Assembly: GCA_013373205.1 (NCBI GenBank)
Contig: JABXIG010000003.1
Location: 558,001 to 622,000, forward strand
Length of the DNA stretch: 64,000 nucleotides
DNA from: Methylocystaceae bacterium
GTDB lineage: Bacteria > Pseudomonadota > Alphaproteobacteria > Rhodospirillales > Terasakiellaceae
Reading direction: 5' to 3'
The position numbers were made by a program, and so were the translations under genes. The notes below the pieces were generated by a model that worked only from the letters and a program-made list of their open reading frames with translations, did no database searches and had not been told where the DNA came from. This document shows positions 7,720 to 22,000 of this stretch, one piece after another (position 1 is the stretch's first letter; each line of letters begins with the position of its first letter).

Positions 7720-9231
7720 ATGCTTAAATATTTACTTGCAACTTCTTTGTTATTTAATTTTTCTACTTCTGATTTGTTTGCGCAAGATGTTCAAGATGAG
7801 GTGGAGTCCGTATATATCTCGGAAGATCAGCTTCTTCAATTAGTGATTGAAGAAAACGAAGCGGTTCGGCGTCAGAAGTATGAGGTGGAGATTGCAGAAC
7901 AAAGCGTCACCAATGCTTTGTCTGTTTTTGAACCGACTTTGGGTGTTGAGTACGAATCAAGTTACGGGCACGAGCAAAATGATGCCGCGCTTCGTGTGCA
8001 ACGTAGTTCAAGCTCTACTTACCAGTATGAAGATCGTAATTATAAAACCTCGATTGAGGGGCTTTTGCCGACCGGGACGGAATACCAGCTTTATTATGAA
8101 ATGGATGATCCTGCGAATAGTTTGCAGACGGATGCCGAGTATGGTCATGAATATGATGCAAAAACGGGCATTAAGGTCACGCAGCCTCTGTTAAAGAATT
8201 TTGGCTTGGATGCAAACATGGCGAATTATCGTGTGGCAACCAAGGAAAAAGAAATCGGTAAGCAAACGCTCCGTCAGGCCAAGATGGGGCGGCTTTACGA
8301 GGCAGCCTTAGCTTATGCAGATCTTCAATATTCTGAAAAACGGGTTCGAAATGAACTGAAGCTTTTAGAAATTGAAAAGAAAGGCGTGGATATTGTTGCT
8401 CAATTAGCCGCGCAGGGGCGTGTAGATCGTAGCGCGGTCTTTCAGGCAGAAAGTGATCTCGTTCGTCGGGAGGCCCGTGTCGATCTGGCGAAGAAGGTTT
8501 TTCGTCGCGCATCGAATTCGGTGCGCCGTATGCTTGTGGGGACGACTGAGCAAACAGATCAGGTTCTTTATGCCGCCGATCCCTTGGAAATGATGCCGGT
8601 TATTGAAAAGCTGGGGACGAAAGATCTGGATTATGCCTATGAAAAACGCCCTGAATTTATAAGTGCGAAAATTCAAAATGATTTGGAACATACCCGTGTC
8701 GATTATGCCTCTAATCAGCGGTTGCCGGACCTTGATTTGGTCATGGAGATCGGTAAAACCGGTTTGGCGGACAATGGTATAGAAGCTCATCATAAGTTGG
8801 GCTCAACCTATAAATTTTGGTCGCTGGGGGTTCAACTGTCTGTTCCGCTTGCTGGTGGCTTGAAATCAAAAAGTTCTTTCGATGCCGCCCGCTTGCGAAA
8901 AAAACAAGCTGAGTTGCGTCTTCACTCTTTGGAAGGTCAGATCGCGGCTGAAGTTGATATGGCTGAATATGAACTCGAGTCCACTGAGAAGACGATGCAT
9001 AAGTATCAAAGAATTCTTCGGACAGCCGAATCATCTCTGAAAGAGTTGGAAAAGAAATTCGAAAACGGGAAAGCCAGTCGCTATGAGATTCTAAAAAAAC
9101 AAAGCGAGGTTCTTCAGGCTGAAACCAGTTATCACGAAAAACTGCTGGATTACAAAAAATCATCATTGGCGTTGCTTTTGGCACAAGGGCGTTTGCTTGA
9201 GCATTATTCATTAGGTCAGGGTAATAGTTGA
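7720..9231 (+). CDS. TolC-like outer-membrane efflux/secretion protein
   Basis: About 503 residues. A signal peptide (ending near LFAQ, about residue 22) is followed by two outer-membrane-efflux-protein (OEP) repeats rich in long amphipathic helices, for example about 155-260 and 390-480, as in TolC/LapE-type channels. The ATG at 7720 is chosen; a TTG two codons earlier is less likely. It would be the outer-membrane exit duct of the export locus that follows. The stop overlaps the ATG of the next gene (TGATG), so the two are coupled. RND efflux channels are the main alternative, but no RND pump is encoded here. Confidence 0.85.
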   Translation: MLKYLLATSLLFNFSTSDLFAQDVQDEVESVYISEDQLLQLVIEENEAVRRQKYEVEIAEQSVTNALSVFEPTLGVEYESSYGHEQNDAALRVQRSSSSTYQYEDRNYKTSIEGLLPTGTEYQLYYEMDDPANSLQTDAEYGHEYDAKTGIKVTQPLLKNFGLDANMANYRVATKEKEIGKQTLRQAKMGRLYEAALAYADLQYSEKRVRNELKLLEIEKKGVDIVAQLAAQGRVDRSAVFQAESDLVRREARVDLAKKVFRRASNSVRRMLVGTTEQTDQVLYAADPLEMMPVIEKLGTKDLDYAYEKRPEFISAKIQNDLEHTRVDYASNQRLPDLDLVMEIGKTGLADNGIEAHHKLGSTYKFWSLGVQLSVPLAGGLKSKSSFDAARLRKKQAELRLHSLEGQIAAEVDMAEYELESTEKTMHKYQRILRTAESSLKELEKKFENGKASRYEILKKQSEVLQAETSYHEKLLDYKKSSLALLLAQGRLLEHYSLGQGNS

Positions 9232-10064
9232 TGAAACAGTTTGGGATAACTCTGGTTTTTATTGTTCCATTAATCTGGCCTTTAGTTGCAAAGGCACAGC
9301 CGCTTGATGGCGTGATCAATGGTTTTACGCAAGCTTATGCAGATGTCACGATCGGGCTTTCAGAAGCGGGCCGACTGTCAGAAATTTTGACGCAAGAAGG
9401 CGTGTATGTCGAAGAAGGTCAGGTTCTTCTTAGTCTGGATAAGCGCCAGGAAGAATTATCTGTCAAACGTCAATCGTTTCTGGTTCGTCAAACTAACGAA
9501 ATTGAATATGCCCGTAAACGCGTGGCGATTTTAAAAGAACAATTCCTTTCCGCAGAGCGACTGTTCAAAGATGCAAACGCACTGAGCGAGGAAGAGTATC
9601 AAAGTAAGCATCTAGAATATCTACAGGCGCAGTCTGAACTTGCTGTGCTTGTTACCAATAAAAAGCTCGAAAAAATCGAGCAAGAATTAGCTGAAGAAAA
9701 ATTGGCGCGTCGTGTCTTAAGAGCGCCCGTTTCTGGTGTCGTTGCCCGGCTTGCTAAAAAAGTTGGTGAGAGCGTGCAGGCCCACGAAGAACTTGTGCGC
9801 TTGGTCGATACTAAGCGTGGCCGTTTTGTCGGCAATACAGAATTTCAATTGGGAAGACAGTTAGTGGTCGGGCAAATGGTGTGCCTGAAGGTCAGTGGCA
9901 TGGATAGAGCGATCCCTGCTCGTGTGGACTTTTTGTCTCCTACCGTCGATGTCGCCAGTGGCTTGATGGAAGTCAAAGCAGAATTCACCAATTCGATGAG
10001 CGAGATCAATTTGGGGCTGGCAGCAGATTTGCTTTTAAACGCAAATACTTGTTCGCAGTCGTAA
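9231..10064 (+). CDS. Periplasmic adaptor (membrane-fusion) protein, short HlyD/RND-MFP type
   Basis: A 277-residue periplasmic adaptor. A signal peptide (to about residue 22, VAKAQP) is followed by a lipoyl-like half-motif (SEAGRLSEILTQEGVYVEEGQVLLSLD, residues about 42-68), a helical hairpin (70-160), the second lipoyl half (LRAPVSGVVARLAKKVGESV, near 162-181) and a beta-barrel domain. It has no N-terminal transmembrane anchor, unlike the two adaptors encoded further downstream. It would link the TolC-like duct to an inner-membrane partner. It sits between the OMP gene (1-base overlap) and the giant-protein gene (18 bases). Confidence 0.83.
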   Translation: MKQFGITLVFIVPLIWPLVAKAQPLDGVINGFTQAYADVTIGLSEAGRLSEILTQEGVYVEEGQVLLSLDKRQEELSVKRQSFLVRQTNEIEYARKRVAILKEQFLSAERLFKDANALSEEEYQSKHLEYLQAQSELAVLVTNKKLEKIEQELAEEKLARRVLRAPVSGVVARLAKKVGESVQAHEELVRLVDTKRGRFVGNTEFQLGRQLVVGQMVCLKVSGMDRAIPARVDFLSPTVDVASGLMEVKAEFTNSMSEINLGLAADLLLNANTCSQS

Positions 10065-10082
10065 AGTTCAGGAAATAGAAAA

Positions 10083-13000
10083 ATGACAACGAATATACCC
10101 AATATTAAGTTGATGGAAAAATTCGAAAAACTTGAACAACGTATTATGTTGTCAGGTGATATTCCTGTGGAAATGTTGCCAGAAGAAAGCAATCAGGAAG
10201 AGATTGCGGCGCAAGAAGCGATTATTGTCAGCGAGCAGGATATTTCGATCCCGCGTGATATCGAAAATTACGAGGCCTTGCCGAGTGATGTACTGGTCGA
10301 TATTCACTTAAGTGCAGATACCATCCTGAGCAGTGATAACCCCATCCTGATTGACTCTTCAGAAGTGTTGACGGGCAGTGGCGATGTAGATGGAACTGTT
10401 GTTAATGATGGGTATGTTAGCCCGGGAAATTCCCCGGGGGTACAGAATATTGATGACTATCAGCAAACCGCTGAGGGGACGCTGGTTATCGAAATTGGGG
10501 GCACGACGGTTGGTGCCGGGGCTGAGGTTATCGATAACGGTTATGATCAGATCAATGTTTCTGGACAGGCGGATTTTGATGGAACCCTTGAAATTGATTT
10601 GATTAATGATTTCACCCCGACAGCAGGCCAAATTTATAATGTTGTCAATTATGGTTCGCACACGGGCAGTTTTTCAGACTACAGCGGTCTTTATATCGGT
10701 GACGGCCTCTATTTCAAACCGACATATGCAGATGATGGTCTCAGCCTTGAAGTCATGGAAATGCCCGGCGGTATTGATCTGGATATCACCAATGAGGCGG
10801 TTCTGAATGATTTTATGGAATATCTGCTGGACGAAAATGCAACGGGTCCGTTTGAATTTTCAGGTGGGTTCACCCTTGCCGGTCAGGATGTGACAGGAGA
10901 TATTTCCTTTAGTCGCGCTTCTGATAACACGGGCTATGAAATCGTTTTATCAAATGGTAAGGTTTCTTACGAAGTTGAAGGTTATGGCGTCGAGCTGAAA
11001 GACGCAGGCGGTGCCCTTTACATCGGCACTGACGGTGTGGCGGTTTCCCTGTCTGGGACTGCAGGCGTGATCGGTCTGGATGATTTGGGTCTCAGCGGTT
11101 CAGTTGATTGGTCCATGAGCACCTTTACAACAGATGTGAACCGTACAATTGATGATATTGAAATGCAGGTCGAAGCTTTACGTGATTTAAGCTTTGAAGG
11201 ACAACTCGACCTGTCTGTGGCAAATCTGGCGAGCCTGTCGGGTGATTTCCTGTTTAAATTGGATGGGTTGGGGACGGATCCGCGTTTTCTGATTGATGGA
11301 TCTAATATTACCTCGACAATCGGTGTTGATGGCGTTGGTGCAGAACTGACTAATGGCAGTCTGGGGATGATCCTTGACCTCGGGGCAAATGGGGTCCCGG
11401 GTTATGCGGTTCTGGCTTCCGGTAATGTGTCCTTGAATAATCCAACCGGGATTAATTTGGGCGGAACGGCTGTTGTAAAAGCCAATACCCTTGAAAAAAC
11501 TCTCATCGAAGATGTAACCATTAACGGGCATACCCATAATTTTAACTTTGCAACAGCAGATCAGGTTCATTTGATTGATGTCCCCGACCTTGACCTGACG
11601 TTGAATGAAACCCTTCTCAACAGTCTGGATGCTGTGGGCTCGCAAATTCTTGCCCTTAAAGACGATCTGATCCCTGATTTTGATGAAGACGGCAATATTG
11701 TTTACAATAGTGTGCTGACTCAGACTTTGCCGGGGGTTAATAAGTCAGTTGAAGATATTGTCGGTTTTAATGAACTGCTTGAACTTGGCACCTACTTGCA
11801 AAACTATGTGAATTCAGCGGGTGCGAAAACCTTATCCGGTTTGATGTCCTATCTGGAAACCAATTGGGTTCCGACCTTAAGTAATGTGGCCGCAGATGCT
11901 CTGAATCTGGGCATGAACGATACGGGCTTTACGGTTAATTTCCAGAATACCTTTACAGCGACTGAGAATATTTCACTGGATATGGGGGAAGCTGTCAGTG
12001 ACTTTGGTCTGGATTTTGATAATGGTCTTGATCTTGATGTGGATGTGTCTTCCAAGGTTGAATTTGCCCTTGCCTTTGACTGGGACCAAAGTGAAGCCAG
12101 CTTTGAACTGGGCAACATGGATTTTGGCCTGAGAGCGCATAAAGATGATCTCGTTGCTTCCGGTAGCTTTGGACCTTTGGGTATCTCGCTGGGCAGTAAT
12201 GATGGGGAAAAAGCGACTGTCGATATTGATTTAGGTGGACGCATCTATCTGGATGATAACGGGGCCTTTGCTGTTCAAACCTTGCGCGACGATTTGAATA
12301 TTGATTTGCCCGTATTCGCCCAACTGGCGGGGCAGGACCTAAGTGCACTGACAACACCACGTATTTTGCTGGAAGGAAGTCCGCTTACGGGGGAAGAATT
12401 CAGTTACAGCACAGAAAATTTTGACGTTCTGTCTGATTTCACCAACATTTCTCTGGTCGATATGATCCTGATGTTCCCGGACTTCATGGAAGCACTGGAA
12501 GAAGTGCGTGGGTCGGATTATTTTGCGGTCAATATTCCTTTTGCCGAGAATGCACTGAACCAAGTGTTTAATTTTGCAGACGGCTTTAAAACCAAGATTT
12601 ATGACCAGATTGATTTTAACCGCGCCCCGGTAAAATTATTGGATAACCTGATTGGAAGTATTGCTTCGGGTGAAAAAACCTTAACCGTTTCCGGGCAGTC
12701 GTTCAGTGAAGACCTTGTTGATCAATATATAACGTTTGCCGGATATGGTCCGGTGCAAATCTTGGAAGTCAATGGCGATACACTGACCTTGGCGAAAAGT
12801 TTTGACGCGGACTTGTCTGACGTTGGCTTCTATATTCATGAAGAAATTGAACAAATTAAGACCTTGCAGGAATTTGTGTCAGCGATCAGTTCTTCGGGTG
12901 TTTTGCCGGGTGGCATGTCCATTTCTTATGACATGGATACACAGACCTTTGTTGTGCCGCTTGAATTTTCTAAAACATTTGATCCGGCTTCAACCAATCT

Positions 13001-16000
13001 GTCATTTGATTTTGACCTGGCTGATGGTGTTGGGCTTGATACAGATGCGGTTGGGGCGATCAATGCCTCTGTAAATGGATCGATGAATTTCTTCTTTGAT
13101 CTTGACGGGGTAGATGGCAGCGGTGCCGAAATCGGCATCAAGGATGTGAATTTGGCCGCCTCCATGACCATGGATGTCAGCGATATGGAAGTCGCCGCCA
13201 AGCTTGGGTTCCTTGATGTGACAACCGGCGGGGCGGGCTCTGGCTCAGGCGTTCATGTCGAGGTTGGCGCAACTGGCGGGCTTGATAAGCAGCAAGGTGA
13301 GGCTGAGACCGACAAGCGCTTCAATATCGCGGATATTAAATCAGGTGATTTCATTGACAGTTTGCAAATGTCGTTGGATAGCGAGGCATGGGCAAAACTT
13401 AAAGGGCTAAGTGTTGACGGAATCGGATCGGAATTACCGATTGCACCGGCGGCTGAAATTTCCATTTACGTGCAAAATCCATTTGATCCGGGTTCCAGTG
13501 TACAGGTTAACCAAAGTCCTGCTTTGGCGTTTGATTTAGATACCTTTGTGGCTTCCGGTGCGGCAGGGAATAATGACACTGTTATTGTTATGCCGGATCT
13601 GGGAAGCGGGTTTGACTTTAAAAACCTCGAGTTTAGCGACATTCTGGCAGCGGTTCGTACCGGGATTGATTTTATTGAAGAATCCCTGGGAGATCATGAA
13701 TTTTATAATGCGATCATCCCGATTTTGAATTTTGCTTTGGCTGATCAATTTACCGTTATTGATGGTTTTGCAGCAAAGCTTCAGGAAATTGACGATAACC
13801 CGAACGCCAGCATCGGCGAGGCAGAAGCTTTGATTGAGCAGGCGTTAGGGATCACGGATAATAACTCACTTGATTTTCAGGAACAAATGTTTGCCCTGCG
13901 CCTGAATGGCGATGTGCTGGATATCCACTTGGATTATGGCCAGACGTTAAGTGAACTTGTGACCTTTAATCTGGATTTGGAACAACTGCAAAATGCTGCA
14001 GGTATTGACTTGGCCGGACTAGACGGCATTGGATTATTAGCCGACCAGATTGGGGCAGGGGCCAGTGCCAATGTTCTGTTTGAAGGGATGTTCGATATTC
14101 AGGTGGATGCCGGGTTAGATTTTAGTGATATCAATCAGCCTGAAGTTTTCCTTTATGACTATGAAGAAGTTAAAGTCGATACGGTCACAGGCCTTGATGA
14201 TTTGGCAGGGGTCGATTTTGCCGAAGGGTCCAAGGATATCACGGATGAACAGTATGCTGTGATCCTCGCTGGGTTTCAGGCTGCGTTGGCACAGGCGACA
14301 CAAAGCGGCGGGGAGGCAAAATCCCTTCGGGCATCGGTCGTTGGGGCCTATAGCGGTGCTGAAACGATCAAGACTGCTGGTGAACGTATATTAAGCTTGA
14401 TGGCATTGGAAGAACGTCTGGAAGCCGATCTTGGAATTGAGCTGACCCTTATGGCAGGCGGGCATGAAAGTGTCGATGATAGCGCAGCTGTTGCCGCGAC
14501 TTCTGCTTTCACAGATTTGGTTGTGACCAAAGAGACGGCTATTTCGGCGGATCAGGCCCGTGGAACACAGGCTTCCATCGGTTTTCGTGTTGCAGGCACA
14601 GACATGGAAATGGGCTTTGATCTTGGTCCGATGAGTTTGGGCACAGAAGGCGCATCTGTCATTATTGATGGGGATGGGGATGCCTCGACGACGGATGATT
14701 ATGCCACACTACAAATCCGTTTGGACCAAATTGATCTTTCTGATGATCCAACCATCACAGAGGCTGTGAAAAATTCTATACCGGATGATGATGGACGTTT
14801 TCATTTTGCGGATGAAGATATCAAGCTGAATGTCGCCCCTGTCATGAACGGGGATATCAATGTTGTCCTGCCTTTGCGAATGGATTTCGAAGGTCTTGAA
14901 TTTGAATTACCAGAGGCTTTGAAAATTGAATTAAACCCCGAATTTGGGGATAATCCCTTTGGTGCATTTTTTGATGGCTTGATGAATGCGGACCTGCCGG
15001 ACTTTGAATTTCCGTCAACGCCTGTCCTTAATATTGATACACCCGATATCGTTGGTTTCTTTGAAGACCTCGGCGGTAGTTTTGATCTCTTGGCAATCCT
15101 AAATGATCCATCCATGATTATTGACGGGATCGACTTCAGCCTTGGGTCTTTGCAGGATGTGGTTCTCGAAGGGTTTGCAGCGGACCTGCCATTTATCGGT
15201 GATATTCTGGGCGATTTCTCCGGCTTTATCGGGGATATGCGGCTTGGTGTTCTGTCGGACCTGAAATATGAACTTTCACAGTATGGCGGCGTGATTGAAG
15301 CCATGCGCAGTGTCTATTTCGAAGTCTTCGGCCAAAACGGTCTGGATATACTGCTTGATAGTACGGGCGATAATATTGTTGATATCAATGACGTTCTGGT
15401 TGGCTGGTACGATGAAACCGGCACCTTTATGGACGATTGGATTGTCAATGGTGCCCCACCTTCAGACGTTAATGCGGTTCAATTCGACATGGACCTTGGT
15501 GGCACGATCTTCGGGACAGGCGTTGATATTCCGCTTGATCTGGAGCTCCCTGGTTTTGAATTTGAACTCGATGGTGGTTTTGCGCTGGATATGGATTGGA
15601 GCCTTGATTTCTCCACCGGGATCAGTGCCAATGATGGTTTCTACATTGTTACGAACACCGATGAAGATGATGCAGAGTTCCAAGTTGATATTGATGTGTA
15701 TCTTGACGGGACACCCGATAATCCAAACGTTTCATCCCCCTTGGAAGGTGAGGCCAAACTGGCCTTCTTCAAGGCTGTCTTTGAAGATAAAGGCATTCAG
15801 GAAGACGGTGCCTTTGTCGCTAGTGGCTTATATGGTGACTTTGACATTGATTTTGTCGGGGATGACCGTCATCGCCTGACCATGAACATGTTGTCCGGTA
15901 AACCCATTGAAAAAACGTTTGTTTCTTCTTTCGAGCTGGATGGTGAACTGAATTTGGGCATGAGCCTTGAAGTTGACGGACTGGCGGCGATGCCACGTCT

Positions 16001-19000
16001 TGTTGGCGATCTGGTCGTGGATTGGGATTACATTCTGGGGCAGAAGGTTGAAACACCGAGTGTTGATATCCTGAACCTTGGCCTAGATGTCGGATCCCTT
16101 GTGGATGACTTCTTAAAGCCGATTATTGGAAATATCGAAAGTATTCTTGAACCTTTCCGCCCTGTTGTTGAAGGCCTTTATCAAGACATTCCGGGCATGG
16201 GTTTCCTCGGGATCGACACGGTCATGGACCTGATCGATACCATCTTGCAGCTGCGCGGTAAAAAACCGGTTAACTGGGCCTTTGTCCATGCGGCAAAAGC
16301 CATGTTGGACATGGGTGACACGATTGATGAATGGTCGCGTGCAGGCGGTATTATCCTGCTTGGGGATATCAAAAACCTTGGAACGGCTGATCTGGACTAC
16401 TCGCAGACAAATGTTGAACTGCCCAGCAGCTTTGATGCCCAACTGAATAAGCTTGAAAAAGAATCAAGCGGGGGTGTTTCTAGTGGCAGTGAAACACGAA
16501 GTGGCTTTAAATTCATTGAATATGTCACCGATATTTCCCAGTGGATGAATGTCATCACGGGTGGGGATGCGACCCTCTTTACTTATGAAATGCCGCTGCT
16601 TCATGCGGGCGGAGAGTTTAATGTGCCGATTATTGGCTTCTCGGCAGGTCCGGCTGATTTTGGCGTCATGGCTTATGGTGATTTTTCTGCTGAGGCTGAT
16701 CTGGCCTTTGGTTATGACACCCTTGGTATTCGCAAAGCCTTGGATTCAGGTAATATGCTGGATGCGTTTGATGGGTTCTACATTTCCGATGTGACCTTGC
16801 CGGAATTTAAAGGTGGCAGCATAGTTTCAGGCACAGGCGGAGACGAAAAACCGGAATTTTCGTTTGATCTGGATGTCGGGATCAAAGCAGGCGTGAGTGC
16901 TGGTCCTATCGAAGCATGGTTGAAAGGCGGGATTGAATTTTTTGCTGATTTTGACCTTCAGGATATCCAAACGGCTGAGACCACAAAAGATGAAGATGGT
17001 TATATTACCAATGTGAACTACACAAGCGATGGTAAAATCCGCCTGTCCGAAATGAAGACCATGTGGGAATACGAAAACGGCGGCTTTGCCAATATGTTCA
17101 ATGCTGACATGGGGGCGACTTTCGAAACAAGCGCTGAAGTCGTTGTGAATTATGGTCTTGGATCTTCGACGGTCTTTGATAAGACATTGATGGAAGTTGA
17201 CCTGTTTGAATTTAATTATGACGCACCGATCGTTCAGCCTTATCTGGCAGAGAAAAGCGGCTCAACCCTGACCCTGAACTTTGGAGACCGAGCATCCGCA
17301 CGTAAATATTTCAATACAGAAGACAGCGGCGAACAAGTTTGGCTTTACGGTGAAAACGGCAAAGTCGGCATTGAATTTGATGGCTGGTATCAAACCTTTG
17401 ACGGAATTAGCGAAGTCATCATCGATATGGGTGATGGCGAAGATATGCTGGATGCAACACGCTTGTCAGATGTGCGCGTCACGGCGCACGGCGGCTCCGG
17501 TGATGATACGATTTTGCTAGGTGACGGTGGCGGTGCCATCTATGGCGATAGTGGGAACGATACTTTGAGCATCACAAAAGGAAGCACAGGTGCTTTACTT
17601 GATGGCGGCTCAGGGCGTGACCGATTGACTGGTGCGGATGGTGATGACACCTTAATCGGCGGCTCTGGTGCAGACCGTCTTATGGGTGGGCTTGGTGATG
17701 ATATCCTTGAAGGTGGGTCTGGTAACGATCAGCTTTATGGTGATTTTGGTGATGACACCTATGTTTTTGCCAATGGCTTTGGTCAGGATTCTATTCGCGA
17801 TCGTCAAGGCGCGACCACGCTTGATTATTCACGCATGACAGACAGTATTGATCTGACCTTTGGGCGTTCAGGTGTAAGTGCCTACACCGCCAAAGGGGAT
17901 GAAGTGCGTGCAGGTGGGGCGCAGGTGGAACATATCTTCCTGACCCAAAATGATGATGACATTCGTATTAAAGATTTTGGCGACTGGGCTCTGACAGTTG
18001 AAGATGCGGGCGGTAATGATGACTATCACATGGTCATGGGTCGTGCCGGGGCTTCTATGGATACCGGGACCGTTCACATCATTGATACCTCTGGTGCCTT
18101 TGATGAAATGATCGTCGAACAAACCAGTCTTCAAAATGATATTTTCCTGAACAACCAGCAGGTTGCAAATGGTCGCGAAGTTGTCACTTATACCGATACG
18201 CACATCGAACGACTGACGCTTATGGGCAAAGGCGCAACCTATACCGACAGCAATATCGAAACATTTGGTCGCAAGGTATCTTTTGACACGACAAGTGGGA
18301 ATAATATTTCTGATCTGGGCGCAACTGGTTTGCGTGTGATCGGCGATGACATCACCATGAACAGTCAGGTCAAAGCGGCCCACGTTATTATGGACAGTTT
18401 CGACACCTTGGAAGTGGTTCAGCGAATTAACGCGCATATGGACGGGTATGTCGAACTGCGCACCTATGGCGACAATTCCCATATTGTGCAAATGGCGGAT
18501 ATCCTTGTATCGACAGGCACAAGCTGGGACGGTAGCGGGGCTGGCTGGTTGCGTTTTGTTTCAGCCGATGGTCATATCGCCAATGACAATGCATCTCACA
18601 TTTTAGCGGCCGGCAGCTATTTGCAAATGGCTGCGCGTGATTATATCGGGACGCTGGAAAAACAGCTTCTGACACAAATTAAAGACATTACGGCGATTAC
18701 ATCTTCGTTCGGCAGCGGCGATATTGTGATTACCGAAGCTGATGACCTGAACGTTGTGACGGATCGCCGACATAACAATCCGGAAAATCCAGGTTTCCGT
18801 GTAACGCCGACAAATGGTGTGGAATATTGGGAAGATAAAACAAGGTGGGACAATGATGCGACTGCCGACTGGATGAATGTCATTCAGGAAGGCCGCACAG
18901 ATTACGGTCTTGAAATCGGCACGGGTGACTTGCATCTGACGCAGTTGTTGGCAGACGCTTTGCTGACCTTGGAATCCGGTGACATTCATGCTCTGGCGGA

Positions 19001-22000
19001 CGGGGCTGATATTTCACTGACTGTGGATGATATCGACTTCAGAAGTGGGGAAGATAAAGTCATTGCCAGCGGTGATCTGAGCATTCAGGCACAGAAAGCA
19101 GTTTGGGATTACCTGATCGGTTCTGCAGCAGAAGGTATTTCTGGGGTCGAACAAACTCGTAATAACCATTTAACATCCATGGCGCTTGGATCAACGGATG
19201 TGGCGGCAATTGCCGATGGGTTTGCCTCGATCACCATTGGTCGACGTGATAGCGGCAACACCATGACCATCGGGGATTTGATCGATCGTTTGGTGCCGAA
19301 AATGACCGATGATGCAGCGGTAGATAATGCACAACTGCGCGATGACTGGACGTTTGTTTCGGATGATCTGAAAATCCGTGGTGAAATAAATGGCGCAGCA
19401 GAAAAGCTGGCCTTTGTTGCTGAAACCTTGTCTATCAACAGCCAGAACGTCCATAATCCGCTTGGCTTGCCAGACTCAGGTGTCACGGCGCGCGAAGTCC
19501 ATTTCGATGTGACTGAACAAATGCATGTCGGTGGATATGTTGTTGGTGAAGATCTCGTTAATCTGGATGTAACCGCATCAACGGGTGTCAATACAACAGG
19601 GACGGATGCCTTTGCCGCCCCGCCAAATGATGTCACCAGTTTGTTGATGGATGTTGGCTCCAAGATTGAAACATTGAACGATGGCAGCCAGATTGATATT
19701 GATTTGTCTAACGGGGCCCAAGTGGCCGGGGTTATTCAAATCCACGGTGAAAATTCCAGCATTGATATTGATTTGGGCAGTGACTTCCTGTTGTTGGAAG
19801 GCGCCACGATTGTGGGCCGCGAGATCGGTGCCGATATTGATATCGCAGCTGGTGGTTTGATCGCATTGAATTCCGGTTCTGCCGTTACGGCGGGGATTGA
19901 ATTTAATCAGGTCAACGGTGCACCTGTCGCCAGTATCAGCGGCGCTGCAGGTTCCATTAAGCTGGATGCACATAATGAAATGATGCTGTCCGGTTCTGTA
20001 TCCACATCCGATGCGTTGACCCTTAAATCGGGTGCATCCACGCGCGATAATGAAGACTTTGGCGATCCGAGTGATCCGTCCTATTTGGCGCAATATACCG
20101 TTTACAATAAACAAGCTTATATGGACAGTATCGCCGCACTGGACCCAAGTCACTATCTGGGCAACCATACCCGTGGATATGGCATGCTGGTTGGGGGGAC
20201 TATTACGTCATTGGGCGATAACCAATCGGTTGTCATTTCCTCAAACGAAGATGTCCTGATGCGCGGTAATATTGTGGCAACAGGTGATGGTACGACTGTT
20301 ACTCTGCGATCAGACACCTTTGTTTTCCATGAAGGACGAATTGAAGCAAACGGCGGCATTGATATCTTTGGCGGGATTGAAATTGACGGGACGGACCTTG
20401 GCGGGTCGGATGATTTCGGTTCAAGCGTCTATGTTCATGAAACAGCCTCTGCCTTTACAACAGGTGATGCGGCTCACATCACGGTGAAAGGCAGCAAAGA
20501 TGTTGACCTTTACGGTGTCTTGCTGGCAGGTGGGCGCATTGGCGAAAATGGCCCGGTTTGGAGCGGCACAGGTGCGAACCTGACTGTCGAGGCAGGGGCG
20601 CAGTTGCTTGTGGAAACAGGTTTGCTTGCCAGCGGCAACGTGGTTGCCAAAGGCGGCATTGCAGATGCAGGCGATAATGACATCAGTGTTCTGATGGGTA
20701 CGGCTAGTGGTGCAACCGCACGCGGTTATAACGGCATCGGCGGTAATGTGACCGTCACATCTGCCGGAAATCTTGAAATGATGGGCACCTATAATGCAGG
20801 TGGTTCACTCGTTCAAACCTTTGCCGCAGACGGTAAGCTTCTGACACAGAGCGTTGATTGGTCCGGCACGCTGGGTACCTTTACGGTGGATGCACAAGGG
20901 CGTGCCATCATCGGGGGGTATACCAAAAATTCAGAAGGTGAAGACACACTGACGGGTGGGTTCATTAATTCTGCCAGTGATGTGACCATTCGTGGTGGCG
21001 CGCATGCCAGTGGAACAGGTGTTCTCATTACGGGTGCGTCTGAAATTGCAGCCAATAAAGAAGATGCACTGATTTACATCGATGCAGCACAGGATGCAGA
21101 AATTCTGGGGCTATTGGCTGCCGGGGCACGCATCCATCAGGTGCGCGACGCCAATGGGACCTATCAGGGTAAATATCTGGAAACCTATGGCGGGGCCTCT
21201 AAAATTCGTGTGGAAGCCGATCATCAAATTCGTGTGGGTGTGGGCCTGCAAGCCGGTAAGTCCATTGACCTGATGGGTGGTGTTGACCCGGTTGAGCCGG
21301 ACCCGGCAGATGGGTCTGTCAATCACAGTGGTAAAGGTCTGGTGCTCTATGGTTCTGCCAGCCTGAAAACATGGCAGGAAAATTCTGAAATTAACCTGAA
21401 TGGTGCAGGTCGCGTTGATGTCCTTGCACCTGCCCACACCAATGAAGTGGAAGCACAGGGCTGGCCTGTAAATGCAAATGGTCAGTTGACAGAAGATGTC
21501 ACCCTCGATCTGGTTGTTGACAAAGGGACTTACGAGATTAGCGCCAGCGTTACCATGAGCGTTGCTGATACGGCGGCAAATGAAAACATCAATGATTTGA
21601 TGACGTCTTTGCAGGTCGCTCTGGAAGGGGCGAACTGGATTGTCACACAATCAGACACAGCAGATTATGTTGTGGGTGAATCCTATGGTGATTTTGCAGA
21701 TAACCCGGATACAGCAGATGATGTTGATCCTGATTTACAAGTCAAACTTCGCAATGGTCATTTGAACCTGACGGGCGATTACAACTTTGTCATCAAGGAT
21801 ACTTCCATCAATGCAGGTCAGTTGGGTTACCAGCTTGCCGCAGGTGATCTGAAGTCGGGCATTTATTATGCCATTGATGCGCGCGAACAAGGCAGTGTGG
21901 TTAATATTGGCTCCCCCACAGGCCCGAATGAGAAAGTCTATGTTGCAGGCAAAGTACTTGCACATAAAACCATAAACCTGTTCAGTGGCGCGGCCAGTGA

